A stretch of DNA of 15,250 nucleotides from JAPLST01 sp964397565 (GCA_964397565.1 CAYNJC010000061.1:1-15250); one strand, 5' to 3'. Shown: positions 7,501 through 15,105, counted from the first letter of the stretch. A program made the numbers and translations. The notes: a model not told the origin generated them from the sequence alone.

Positions 7501-7648
7501 ATTGATTGGCGGGCACCGTCGCGGGATCGAGCGGTTCGCGCGTGAGGATGCCGCTGAAACTGAGGGGTTCAATCGGCTCGTACGTCAGTGTTTTGAGAGT
7601 GTTGCACCACTGTTCGATGCGGCGGCGCCATTCAGGGGTCAAGGCCAT
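4553..7648 (-). CDS. Alpha-mannosidase, glycoside hydrolase family 38
   Basis: The 1031-residue enzyme should remove alpha-linked mannose from glycans or oligosaccharides by a zinc-dependent retaining mechanism. Visible parts are an N-terminal beta domain (to about residue 235) and a catalytic domain with the zinc motif HSHID (H251, H253, D255). The nucleophile D365 lies in LPDVFGYS, and the FGHGDGGGGP segment carries H454 and D456. A helical middle domain has the hallmark NQFHDILPGSS near 590, and a long C-terminal beta domain follows. The LPDVFGYS and NQFHDILPGSS forms resemble the cytosolic class III enzymes (Ams1/Man2C1). No signal peptide is present, so it probably acts in the cytoplasm on imported mannosides. 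The ATG at 7648 has GGAG six bases upstream; an in-frame TTG four codons earlier is less likely. It appears monocistronic, with no transporter or sugar gene beside it. Confidence 0.95.
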   Translation of the reverse strand: MALTPEWRRRIEQWCNTLKTLTYEPIEPLSFSGILTREPLDPATVPANQFKPMPAGTCWGAQWEYCWFKGRVTLPAAARGQRIVLHADVGAESAVLINGEEAGAIDGQHKYITLTTKGVPGTTYDFLIEGYAGHGATPCGEGPVPDGVLSVPPPRAKQRTVGVSTIGLWYEDVYQAWMDATTLLQVRDHIDQNSLRVAQIDEGLREFTRQVDLELPRAAMRATVRTGRAVLQPLLTCVNGSSAPLLYCCGHSHIDVAWLWPLPETERKCRRTFGTQLALMQEYPEYIFLQSQAHLYQMVKTLYPALYARIQRAARRGQWAPDGGMWVEPDTNLASGESLIRQCMHGKRFFKEEFGVENELLWLPDVFGYSGALPQIMAGCAIKYFSTQKIFWAYNGGDPFPYNTFWWEGIDGSRVLAHIHNDYNARTEPRELIQRWNERVQKDGLVSRLYPFGHGDGGGGPLRDHLEFLRRCRNLEGVPRTRQCAPVEFFKDEEDRHAVLPTYVGELYFQAHRGTYTSQAGVKKGNRQSEIALREAELWGAIATAQAAFKYPLAQADALWKLTLLNQFHDILPGSSIARVYEDAARQHAQVLAEAGTMADAARGALAPAAPKALTVFNALSWERSALVALPAAFRGAQDVQGNPLPVQTIADTTYACVPAVPACGWTTIRAAAPATIESELQVSATLLENAHLCIRLNRTGELISIVDKAAQRELAAAPCNRFLLYKDVPVCCDAWDIDSSYKDLPVEISAAATVTVVAHGPLLGIVRVQRACSASTITQDIILRADSRRVDFKTTIDWHEKHKLLKVSFPVTMHSDEAIHEIQFGHVRRPTHASRPFDADRFEVCNHKWTALAEEAYGVAILNDCKYGVNVARNTINLTLLKAAQSPDMTADQGLHEFTYSFYCWQGSLFESGVVRAAYDLNVPVSVQAGAAETTSAFSVDAPNIIIETVKPAEDGSGDIIVRLYECMRSATQCRLQTVLCAGGLVRARETNMLEVPLKKLACRQGSVPLQFRPFEIKTVRISPPRRTCS

Positions 7649-7654
7649 GCAGAA

Positions 7655-7658
7655 CTCC
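7655..7658 (-). promoter_or_regulatory. Shine-Dalgarno site that fixes the mannosidase start
   Basis: GGAG on the minus strand stands six bases before the ATG at 7648. This supports that start over the in-frame TTG at 7660. Confidence 0.65.
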
Positions 7659-7707
7659 AATGATGATACAACGCCGGGCGCGAGCGCGCGCCGCAGCGCA
7701 AACTAGT

Positions 7708-7713
7708 ATTATA
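7708..7713 (-). promoter_or_regulatory. Consensus -10 box upstream of the mannosidase gene
   Basis: A perfect TATAAT on the minus strand lies about 60 bp before the ATG at 7648. The -35 position, 17 bases upstream, reads GCACAG and is poor, so an activator may be needed. The predicted leader is about 50 bases. Confidence 0.5.
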
Positions 7714-7811
7714 CAAAAATCACCCAGTTACTGTGCCGCAGAGGGGCGCGCTGCGGCATGCTTTTTCCAGATCCGGTGGTGCAAACGCGGGTTGGGCGGG
7801 TGGGTGTGCTG
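7714..7811. other. Spacer upstream of the tandem repeat pair
   Basis: No gene is seen here. A 7-bp stem, TGCCGCA/TGCGGCA (7734-7740 and 7752-7758), has an 11-base loop and is followed on the plus strand by CTTTTT at 7761-7766. It looks like a plus-strand terminator, but no plus-strand gene lies upstream. The rest is G-rich on the plus strand. Confidence 0.4.
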
Positions 7812-7915
7812 AGACCCCCACGGCCTTGCGCCGTGGGTGAATGAGATTAAGTAAAAAGGTGCGCCGGCGTTCTTTTCTCAATCTCTGCTTCCACCGAGGC
7901 AAGCTCGGTGGGGAG
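7812..7915 (+). repeat. REPIN-like two-hairpin repeat, copy 1
   Basis: This 104-bp unit starts with hairpin A (CCCACGGC, loop CTTGC, GCCGTGGG) and ends with hairpin B (CCACCGAG, loop GCAAG, CTCGGTGG). Inside these GAGATT and AATCTC pair, and the centre holds the palindrome CGCCGGCG at 7862-7869. The unit is thus roughly symmetrical, like a pair of REP hairpins in opposite orientation. Copy 2 follows directly and is identical. It lies between the beta-sandwich protein gene and the mannosidase gene. It codes for nothing credible. Confidence 0.85.
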
Positions 7916-7922
7916 CTGCTGA

Positions 7923-8026
7923 AGACCCCCACGGCCTTGCGCCGTGGGTGAATGAGATTAAGTAAAAAGGTGCGCCGGCGTTCTTTTCTCAATCTCTGCT
8001 TCCACCGAGGCAAGCTCGGTGGGGAG
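7923..8026 (+). repeat. REPIN-like two-hairpin repeat, copy 2 (perfect tandem duplicate)
   Basis: All 104 bases match copy 1, with a period of 111 bp and the 7-base linker CTGCTGA between the units. Perfect identity means a recent duplication or ongoing homogenisation. Assembly collapse or expansion should be kept in mind because short reads may not span the pair. Confidence 0.9.
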
Positions 8027-8049
8027 CAACAACACAGACCAACCGCCGG

Positions 8050-8070
8050 ATCTGCGTTTTATCCGCAGAT
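8050..8070. repeat. Hairpin after the beta-sandwich protein gene
   Basis: ATCTGCG and CGCAGAT form a 7-bp stem with a 7-base loop, 58 bp beyond the stop codon of the minus-strand gene ending at 8128. On that strand no U tract follows the stem. It may be a weak terminator or another dispersed repeat. The rest of 8027-8127 shows nothing recognisable. Confidence 0.45.
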
Positions 8071-8127
8071 GGTGCATGTGGCGGTCACCTGCCGCAGCCA
8101 CAGCCGCATGGCCGCACCGCTCACTGA

Positions 8128-10167
8128 TCACCTGAATGCCGACACGGCAATATCGCCCAGATTCGTGACACTAGCACTGAGGTAGCCGAGATCATAGAAC
8201 ACCGAACGAGACTTGCGCCCCAGCACAAGATGCTGATTGCACGGCAGGTTGCGCAAGACGAAGCCGCCGTTCTCGTCAGTGGTCACTTCTTGGTCAAGAT
8301 AGAAATATTTTGTGCGACCACGGGGCACATCCGCGAACTCGACGCTCAACTCGTCGTATAATTGCGGCTGGCCTTGTTCGCTGATCACACGCCCGATAAC
8401 ATCAATGCCGCGGTCGTTGAAGACCAACTCGCCCAGATCAACGTCTTGATCGGCAATCTGCACGGGCATAACGAGCGGCGCATAGCCGGCGGCGCGCAAG
8501 ACGATCGCGTGAGGGCCGGCATCCAATTTTTCAATACGGAACTCGCCCATGCGCGGCTGCTGAAGGTAGTTCACGCCGGCGCGCACCAACAGCGGCCGGC
8601 CTGCAGCATTCACGGCGGTGCCCCACACCGCATAGCTTGCCGGTATCACCAGTGTGACCGGCGGCCCATTCGGCGCAATACCACGCAGGCGGCGCTCCTG
8701 GGTCGGGGTGCGCGCCACCACATCATACAGCTCATTGGCATCAAGTTCGGTCACTTCAAAGCTGCCGGAAGGACTCCCGGTATGTGGCGAATAATATTGG
8801 CAATAGCCGGTGCGGGTGAGTTCCACCACCAAAGACGGTTCTGACACGGGCTTGCCGTTGGCATCCACGATTCTGCCACGAATCACACCAGTTCTGCGGT
8901 TGCGCGGATCAATCGTCCAAGTGGTTGTCATACCGGCTTCAATGACCACGCTGGTGCTTTGGTGTGACAGCAAGGTGTCGCGGTAGATTGCCAAGTCATA
9001 CGCACCGGTCACGCAGCCCGAGAAGCAATAATCTTGCGATGCACTGATATCCGCTTCAAAGCATATGTTGCCGCAGCCGGGATTCAATCCTTGGGCAATA
9101 ATCGACAGGTGCTGATCCGTGATCCCGGCGTGGAAGAATTGCTCGATGGGCGCCAGGAAACGCACCCACAGCTCGCCCGCGGGCGGCAACACCACATCCA
9201 GTGCAACTTCTTCGCTAGGCCGCACTGCCACGAATTCTGAAGACCAGCGCTGCTGGGCGCAACTCAGATACAGCGCAATGTTTACCGGGCTGTAGGCGCC
9301 CGGCACGTTGGAATAGGCATAGACGCCGTCTGCATCCGTACGCCCGGCGGCGTCCTCGTAGCGCAGGCGACCTTGGGGCGTCATCGCCAGATACACGGCG
9401 GCATTGGTGACGGGGTGGCCCAACTGATCGCGTACGCTGACGCGTACGCGCCCGGCGGCACTCATTTGCACAATCGGCCGGGTCATCTCGCGCAGTTCAT
9501 AGGCCAGGCACGTCACCGCTGGATATTTCTCGTGCATGAACACAAGCTCGGAGTAACACGCGCTGCTCAACTCGAATTCGCCGCTCGCGTCCGTGCTTGG
9601 AGAACATTCGTTTGTGCGCCACTCGCCACCCGAACAATTGCTGATGATCACATTGGGAATTGGCTGGCGGGTGGCCAAGTCAATCACCACGCCGCGTGTG
9701 CGTTGCGGCTCGCCAAACACGAAATCCTGAATGACGCTCATGTCGGCGCCAATAACCACATATGCCCTTTCCGCCTCCAATCCGGGCGACCACGGAGCAA
9801 CCGTATACCGGCCTGCGGGAATGAGTGCGGTGCTGTACTGCCCCTCGGCATCAATTTCAAATGCCGGGTGAAAATTCGTCGCGCCATTCAGAAACACGTT
9901 ACCATTGGTCACCGGTGACCCATCGCGCAGATAGAAGCGGCCCATCAGAAAGCCGCCGGCCGGGCCGCCGGTGGCCACGCAGGCAACCACGGTTGGCTGG
10001 ACAATCGGCGCGGCGGCGGCCGGCGCGACGCGCGCCGCAGGCGATGAGCGCGGTGGCGGCTGCGCCAGACTGCGCGTGAGTGCCGGTGGGTTTTTGCGAC
10101 TGCACGTCACAAACAACAACACGCCAATCACCGCCACCAGCATACAGAATGTTACGCATTTCCACAT
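8128..10167 (-). CDS. Membrane-anchored carboxypeptidase-regulatory-like repeat protein
   Basis: The 679-residue product begins with a hydrophobic segment (about 6-21) ending in FVTC, which could be a non-canonical lipobox with C22 or an uncleaved anchor. A Pro/Ala-rich linker runs to about 60. About six beta-sandwich units of the carboxypeptidase-regulatory-like type follow, near 76-130, 157-215, 239-300, 427-487, 512-565 and 588-650. Typical words are GRIVDANGKPVS, TDENGGF and TDASGEF. Such domains usually make extended surface or periplasmic rods that bind partners or glycans. At least 15 cysteines are present, including a cluster of four at 365-385 (CGNIC and CFSGC), which suggests disulphides outside the cytoplasm. 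The ATG has AGGA eight bases upstream. It lies 193 bp after the TPR lipoprotein gene, probably cotranscribed as no promoter is clear. Specific function unknown. Confidence 0.85.
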   Translation of the reverse strand: MWKCVTFCMLVAVIGVLLFVTCSRKNPPALTRSLAQPPPRSSPAARVAPAAAAPIVQPTVVACVATGGPAGGFLMGRFYLRDGSPVTNGNVFLNGATNFHPAFEIDAEGQYSTALIPAGRYTVAPWSPGLEAERAYVVIGADMSVIQDFVFGEPQRTRGVVIDLATRQPIPNVIISNCSGGEWRTNECSPSTDASGEFELSSACYSELVFMHEKYPAVTCLAYELREMTRPIVQMSAAGRVRVSVRDQLGHPVTNAAVYLAMTPQGRLRYEDAAGRTDADGVYAYSNVPGAYSPVNIALYLSCAQQRWSSEFVAVRPSEEVALDVVLPPAGELWVRFLAPIEQFFHAGITDQHLSIIAQGLNPGCGNICFEADISASQDYCFSGCVTGAYDLAIYRDTLLSHQSTSVVIEAGMTTTWTIDPRNRRTGVIRGRIVDANGKPVSEPSLVVELTRTGYCQYYSPHTGSPSGSFEVTELDANELYDVVARTPTQERRLRGIAPNGPPVTLVIPASYAVWGTAVNAAGRPLLVRAGVNYLQQPRMGEFRIEKLDAGPHAIVLRAAGYAPLVMPVQIADQDVDLGELVFNDRGIDVIGRVISEQGQPQLYDELSVEFADVPRGRTKYFYLDQEVTTDENGGFVLRNLPCNQHLVLGRKSRSVFYDLGYLSASVTNLGDIAVSAFR

Positions 10168-10360
10168 AGATCAATTCCTGTTTTTCACTCTCCCGCCAGC
10201 AAGTGTTTCTTAGCAGTAACCCCTCCCCACCGAGCTTGCCTCGGTGGGAGGAGAGATTAAGAAAAGATGACGCGTGGCCTTACACTCACTCTCATTCACC
10301 CACGGCGCAAGGCCGTGGTGGTCTTCAGAGACTGCGTGAAAAAACGTGATAGCCATTGCA
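10168..10360. other. Spacer between the two envelope-protein genes
   Basis: Half of the spacer is a repeat copy (10223-10324). The remaining 55 bases before the downstream start hold the AGGA ribosome binding site at 10176-10179. I see no convincing -10/-35 pair, which favours cotranscription with the TPR gene. The repeat's hairpins could reduce readthrough or protect the upstream message. Confidence 0.45.
10223..10324 (-). repeat. REPIN-like two-hairpin repeat, copy 3 (inverted, diverged)
   Basis: This copy is inverted relative to copies 1 and 2. Both end hairpins are kept: CCCACCGAG/CTCGGTGGG with loop CTTGC on the plus strand, and CCACGGC/GCCGTGG with loop GCAAG at 10300-10318. The flanking GAGATTAAG and CTCATTCACCCACGG words also remain, while the middle has diverged to GATGACGCGTGGCC. 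Conserved ends with a free centre suggest that the hairpins are the functional parts. Confidence 0.8.
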
Positions 10361-13300
10361 CTATTGACCGTGGTACTGCCGCAATTCCTGGCTGGCGCGC
10401 GCGGCGAACCAGCCGCTTTTGTGATCATCCGCCAGGGCGCGCAAGATGGTCGCGGATTTTTGCGGCTGGCCGTTCTGGCGATACAGCTCGGCCAAGCGAA
10501 AGCGCACGTGCGCAAGATTGCCGTACACGCCCGGCCGTTGCGCGGCGTGTTCACAGTCACGCAACTGCTCGCGCAAAATCGCGTCCGCTTTGTCGGCGCG
10601 CCCGTCTTGCTGATAGGCATTGGCCAACTTGCTGCGCAACTGATCCCGGACGCCCCATTCATCGCTGCCCTTTTCAAGCCGGTCACGACAATTGTCGATC
10701 ACGCCATCCCACCGGCGCAGGGCCGTGTACTCGTCGAGCATCTGCCATTGATAAAATTGTTTCTGCGAGGGGGACGATTCACGCTGCGCGGCCTGTTGCC
10801 ACCATGCCAAGGATTTCTCGTGATCCTGCATGCGTTGAAACATGTCGGCGATGCCGGCGCAAAGCTCCGGCTTGTTCGCGCTGTTGTTGGCCGACAGGCG
10901 CGCAAGGGCATGCTCAATCAAGGCCGGGTCGTTGGCACGCTGGAGTGCATGCGCCAGATAATGAGGCAGGTCATAGCCTGCGCCCTGCGAGCCCGCGTCG
11001 CGCAGAAGGTCACAATAGGCGTCCACCGCAGTGCGCACATCGCCCTTGTCGTCATAGATGCGTGCGGCCAGGGCGCGCGTGCTGGTGTCGGCCGGCTGCG
11101 TGGCGAGCCATTGCAAGGCCTCGTCGTAACGCTGGGTGCGCTGCAACAAGTTCACGATGGCGCGGGCAGTCTCGCCGCGCGCATTCAGCGTGGCGTTCGC
11201 GTGGGCGTTTTTCAGAATGGCGAGCGCGGCGTCGGGCATGCCGCCGCGGGTGCAGAGGTTTGCCATTGCCAGCGCCTGTTGTGGATCAGCCGCCGACGCG
11301 CTGGCGGCCATGTCTGCGGCGAGAGCGGCCATGGCACGCGTGTCCTTGCCGGCTTCGTAGACATTCATCAACAGCCCGGCAAGCTGCATGCGCGCCACGG
11401 TGTCCGCTGTTTGAAACGCGGCTTCGAGGCGCGGGCGCACATCGGCGGTATGGCCAAGTCGCTGGGCTATATCGGTGAATTGCGCCGGGTCGGCAATTTG
11501 CTGGGCGGTGGCCCACGCCGCGTCTGCCTGGCCGAGTTGCAGCTGCGCATCCAGCGTGAGTTTGAGCAATTGCTGACCTTCGCGACTGGTCTTGTCCATT
11601 GCGGCCAGCATCTCTTGGGCGCGCACAAGTGCGTCATCATAGCGGCCGCACTCGACCAAGACGGCGCACAGTTTTTCGGCCGCCTTGCGCTTGTCAGCGC
11701 CAGACTGCAAGGCAAACAGTTTTTCGAGCGCATCGGCTTGGTCGCGCACGTTGTCGTTCGCGGCCGCGATGGATGCCAAGTTTTCGTACAAGTAACATTG
11801 ATCGGCTGGCACGGTCGCGTCGGCCAGCGCGCGCTGGACACAGGCACGCGCGGCATCGTATTCGCCATAGCGCACCAGCAAGGTTGCGGCCTGTTTCACA
11901 CCGTTGAGCGAACTGTCCATGGCGAGCACACGCTCGGCAATTTGCCGAGGATTGATGCTACTGCCCGGGACATCATTGCACTCGGCCAGATACTGCGCGA
12001 GCGCACCTACATCGCCCGCCGTGGTGGCTTTGTTGAACGCGTCAAGGAGCAGGGCTTGGGCGCGATCCGCTTGGCCGCCGGCGCGGAAGGCCTCGACCAA
12101 TCCTGCAACGACTTGGATGCGGTACTGCGGTGGCGCTGCTTGCAGCGCTTGCTCGGCATAGGCGGCAAGCTGGGCACGATTGTCCGTCTTACCATACAAT
12201 TGCGCAAGTTTGACCAGCAGCCCGACGCGCTCCTCGGCGTTGACGGGCTTGCGTGCCAGCAACTGTTCGGTCAGCACCAGCGCATCGGCCGGCATGCTCA
12301 GGTATTCAAAATAGCGTGCCAGAGATGCCACCGTGTCGTCACTCGTGGTTGGGTCGCGCATGGCCTGTTCCGCAAAATTTGCGAGTGCTGCGCGATCTTG
12401 ATGCTCGTAGAAGCTATAAAGAAGTTTTTCTTGAATATAGCCGCGTGTTGTGCTTGACGTGGCCTCTTGCCATAAGCGCCACAGTGACTGGGTGGCGCTC
12501 TGATAGGGCATGTTGTACACGATGCGATCCAGAAACTGAAAACGTTGGTGAACGGATAGTGCCGCGTTGGTACACCATGCGCCGACCAAGGCCGCGATAT
12601 TCGATTGATTGTTGGCCTGCCGCAAGAGCAGGTCGAGGTAATCCGCGCCGCAGCTTTCAATCATGGCCGCGTTGGTCAGCAAGGTGCCGAGGGCCGCGAT
12701 GGATTGCAGACAGGCATTGGTGTCGCCCGCAAAGGCAAGCAATGCGCACACCTTGGCCTGCAGTGCAAACGAAAGATTGGTCTGCGCCGCCAAGTGCGCC
12801 GCGATCTCGCGCAGCAGATTTGTCTGGCCGCCATTCATGGCATGCGGAATGACTTCGTTGAGCAAGGCCGGATCGAGTTTGTTGGTGCTGCTGCGCCATA
12901 CCAGATCCCGCCATGTGCCAAATTGGGCTTGGTCTACTTCATCGCTGCAACACCAGCGCAAATGCGCCAGTCGGTCGGCGCCGCCTGCGCTGGCAGACAG
13001 CACGGCGTCGAAATTTTCGAGAAGCTCAACGCGGGCCGTGGCATCGTCCAACTCCCTGGCCAGGCGCAGTGCAGTCTGCGCATGCATAAACCAGTCATAG
13101 TAAGCCTGCCGTTCATGGCGCAACGCCGAACGGTACAACGCCAGCGCCTCGGCCCGCAGCCCGACGGCTGCGGCAAGGTCACCCACACAGACCGCATAGG
13201 TGTATTGCGTGCATAGATTGGCTGGCGCGGCATTGATAAACTGCGCGAGTTGCTCCTTCCAGTTTGGCTTGGCGCACGCACGCGCCAACTCAAATGGGAT

Positions 13301-15037
13301 GGAACCCGTCGCCAGCGCTTTGGGCAGCAAGGCAAAGGCGTCACCAGGCCGGTCAAGCTGCACCAATGCGCGCAGCACCTCCCGGCTCATTTCATAGACC
13401 AGCGTTGCGCTTGCCTGCAGTTGCGTTGCCATCAGGCAGTCAAAGCAGGTTTGCACGGCGCGCGTCTGCATGACGGCGTCCGGCCAGGTGGTGTTCAAGA
13501 CCAAGCGCATTAGCTCGCATTTATCGTTTTGCGGCAGGTCATTGTTGTTGCTGCAGCAGGCAAGCAAGAGTTCGCAGGCGTCATTGCTGTTGCCAGCTGC
13601 GAGCTGGCACAAGGCGGTGGCGCGCGCAATCACACCGTCCTCGCGCGCCAACGGCAGGAGCAGTGGCAGCAAGGCGGCGGCGCGTGCGCTATCGCCGTCT
13701 TTCAGGTAAGCGTCACTCAGTTGCGCGGCGGCGCGCGCCTTGGCATAGTCGTTGGTTTCGAGCGCGAGCGCCATGCTGCAGCAGGCAATCTCATCTGCAA
13801 CAAGGCCTTGGCGGGCGTACCACGCCGCCATGGCGCGCGCGACCGCCGCATTGCTCGGCAGGTGCGCCGCCAGCACATCCAGCACTTGCAGGTCGAGCGG
13901 GCATTGCGCCGCGGCCTGTTCGGATGACTCCCACGAAAGCTGTTTGAGATACCACAGCGCCACCGCTGCATCAAGCGGCCTGCGCACGAGCTGGCGTTGC
14001 AGCGCATTGGTGGCGTGGGCTTGGCGCAAGAGAAAAAGCCAGGTGGCCATGATGTCGGCCGGCGGCACGTCGGCGCCCAGGATCGCGTCGGCAAAGGCAT
14101 CCAGATTCGAGATGGTTTGGCGCCCTTGATTGTGCGCCTGCAAGAGATATTGTGCCACAGTGATGCGCATGCTGGCGTTGGTGGCGTGCTGCAGCGCCTC
14201 ACTGCACCAGACTATGCCGATGGCCGTGCTGGGATTGGCACTGATCTGTTGCAACAGCGTGTCAAACGCGGACAAGGGCGCCGGCGCGGGTGGCGCGTCG
14301 CAGCCAGCCAGCAGCGCGACATTGCTGCCAAGCACCCACATGCGCGCGGCCAGCGCGTTGCGTACCATGCTGTTTGTTTCTTGGGCAAGGACTGCGCGGG
14401 TGGCCGCAACCGCGTCCGTGACCATGCCCAGCGAGACTGCCAGAAAAGCGCGCGCCAAGACGGCCTGTGGCGTGGGCGGCAGACGACAAATAAAGTTGGT
14501 GTAGAGCAGCGCCGCGGGATTGTCGCCTTTAATAAAATTCGCCTGTGCCTGATCACACCATGCCATAACTTCCACAGGCGTGACTGCGCAGGCAAAGACG
14601 CAAGTGGAGACGTGATACGTCAAATCACGGTCGCTTTTGCGGCGCACCTCACGCATCAGTGCCAGTTGTGGTAAAAACGCATCCGGCGCCAGCGTGATCG
14701 CCCGGTTGAGATAGGCAAGGGCGTCGTCGCATGAATACATGCCCGCGAGCAGCCACAGGTCGGGATTGTCCGGTTGGACACGGCAGGCATGCAGCACCGC
14801 GCCATGATCCTCCGCAGCCAGTTGCCCTGCGAGGTGCCAGCCGGCGACGGACTGCTCAACCAGATTGGTGCAGCGCCCGCCGAAGGACATGCGCAGCGGG
14901 CGCGGGGCTGCGATAGGCGCCGCAGGCTGGACAGTACGGTGCGCTGCCGGCGCGCCAGACTGTGGCGCACGCTGACACGCCGCACACGCCAGCAGGCACA
15001 GCAAACCAAGGCGGATATGCGACCAACAACATTTCAT
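10361..15037 (-). CDS. Large TPR-repeat lipoprotein
   Basis: The 1558-residue product starts with a short hydrophobic signal containing LLAC, so C18 (or C21) is the likely lipid-bearing cysteine; a Pro/Ala-rich linker follows to about 48. Almost all the rest is alpha-helical repeat of the TPR type, clearest in the C-terminal half, for example LAQLYGKTDNRAQLAAYAEQAL, CAVLVECGRYDDALVRAQEML and LAELYRQNGQPQKSATIL. TPR solenoids are protein-binding scaffolds, here presumably in the periplasm. No enzymatic domain is seen. It is rich in Ala, Gln and Asn and has about 43 cysteines (near 2.8 percent), high for an exported bacterial protein. The ATG at 15037 has GGGAG five bases upstream and lies behind a strong promoter; an in-frame start 12 codons earlier is less likely. 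The partner protein may be the next gene's product. Confidence 0.88.
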   Translation of the reverse strand: MKCCWSHIRLGLLCLLACAACQRAPQSGAPAAHRTVQPAAPIAAPRPLRMSFGGRCTNLVEQSVAGWHLAGQLAAEDHGAVLHACRVQPDNPDLWLLAGMYSCDDALAYLNRAITLAPDAFLPQLALMREVRRKSDRDLTYHVSTCVFACAVTPVEVMAWCDQAQANFIKGDNPAALLYTNFICRLPPTPQAVLARAFLAVSLGMVTDAVAATRAVLAQETNSMVRNALAARMWVLGSNVALLAGCDAPPAPAPLSAFDTLLQQISANPSTAIGIVWCSEALQHATNASMRITVAQYLLQAHNQGRQTISNLDAFADAILGADVPPADIMATWLFLLRQAHATNALQRQLVRRPLDAAVALWYLKQLSWESSEQAAAQCPLDLQVLDVLAAHLPSNAAVARAMAAWYARQGLVADEIACCSMALALETNDYAKARAAAQLSDAYLKDGDSARAAALLPLLLPLAREDGVIARATALCQLAAGNSNDACELLLACCSNNNDLPQNDKCELMRLVLNTTWPDAVMQTRAVQTCFDCLMATQLQASATLVYEMSREVLRALVQLDRPGDAFALLPKALATGSIPFELARACAKPNWKEQLAQFINAAPANLCTQYTYAVCVGDLAAAVGLRAEALALYRSALRHERQAYYDWFMHAQTALRLARELDDATARVELLENFDAVLSASAGGADRLAHLRWCCSDEVDQAQFGTWRDLVWRSSTNKLDPALLNEVIPHAMNGGQTNLLREIAAHLAAQTNLSFALQAKVCALLAFAGDTNACLQSIAALGTLLTNAAMIESCGADYLDLLLRQANNQSNIAALVGAWCTNAALSVHQRFQFLDRIVYNMPYQSATQSLWRLWQEATSSTTRGYIQEKLLYSFYEHQDRAALANFAEQAMRDPTTSDDTVASLARYFEYLSMPADALVLTEQLLARKPVNAEERVGLLVKLAQLYGKTDNRAQLAAYAEQALQAAPPQYRIQVVAGLVEAFRAGGQADRAQALLLDAFNKATTAGDVGALAQYLAECNDVPGSSINPRQIAERVLAMDSSLNGVKQAATLLVRYGEYDAARACVQRALADATVPADQCYLYENLASIAAANDNVRDQADALEKLFALQSGADKRKAAEKLCAVLVECGRYDDALVRAQEMLAAMDKTSREGQQLLKLTLDAQLQLGQADAAWATAQQIADPAQFTDIAQRLGHTADVRPRLEAAFQTADTVARMQLAGLLMNVYEAGKDTRAMAALAADMAASASAADPQQALAMANLCTRGGMPDAALAILKNAHANATLNARGETARAIVNLLQRTQRYDEALQWLATQPADTSTRALAARIYDDKGDVRTAVDAYCDLLRDAGSQGAGYDLPHYLAHALQRANDPALIEHALARLSANNSANKPELCAGIADMFQRMQDHEKSLAWWQQAAQRESSPSQKQFYQWQMLDEYTALRRWDGVIDNCRDRLEKGSDEWGVRDQLRSKLANAYQQDGRADKADAILREQLRDCEHAAQRPGVYGNLAHVRFRLAELYRQNGQPQKSATILRALADDHKSGWFAARASQELRQYHGQ

Positions 15038-15042
15038 AACAG

Positions 15043-15047
15043 CTCCC
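15043..15047 (-). promoter_or_regulatory. Shine-Dalgarno site that fixes the TPR gene start
   Basis: GGGAG on the minus strand stands five bases before the ATG at 15037, which directly precedes the lipoprotein signal sequence. The upstream in-frame start at 15073 would fall inside the promoter. Confidence 0.7.
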
Positions 15048-15058
15048 ATGTGCCCACT

Positions 15059-15087
15059 AGTATAGCAAGACACCCGCGCGGTATCAA
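15059..15087 (-). promoter_or_regulatory. Sigma70-type promoter of the TPR lipoprotein gene
   Basis: On the minus strand TTGATA (15087-15082) and TATACT (15064-15059) are separated by 17 bases, each matching five of six consensus positions. The expected start of transcription is near 15052, leaving a leader of about 15 bases. It probably also drives the beta-sandwich protein gene. Confidence 0.75.
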
Positions 15088-15105
15088 ACGCGCTGGAAGT
15101 GCTTC

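Noticed and set aside
5942..7663. A 573-codon open frame on the plus strand
   Set aside because: It is antisense to the GH38 gene, whose catalytic motifs are intact throughout. The shadow frame has no recognisable domains.
7734..7766. Terminator-like hairpin followed by CTTTTT on the plus strand
   Set aside because: No plus-strand gene lies upstream; adjacent genes are transcribed the other way. It is probably fortuitous.
7720..8013. A 97-codon minus-strand frame with a repeated peptide
   Set aside because: The repeated peptide is only the translation of the tandem DNA repeat. It has no ribosome binding site and the hairpin structure explains the sequence better.
7812..8026. A two-unit CRISPR-like array
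   Set aside because: The units are 104 bp with a 7-base linker, far from CRISPR repeat and spacer sizes, and no cas genes are present.
10346..12457. A 703-codon open frame on the plus strand
   Set aside because: It lies wholly antisense to the TPR lipoprotein gene, shows no domain pattern and has the low-complexity look of a reverse-strand shadow in GC-rich DNA. The minus-strand frame has a signal peptide, TPR pattern, promoter and ribosome binding site.
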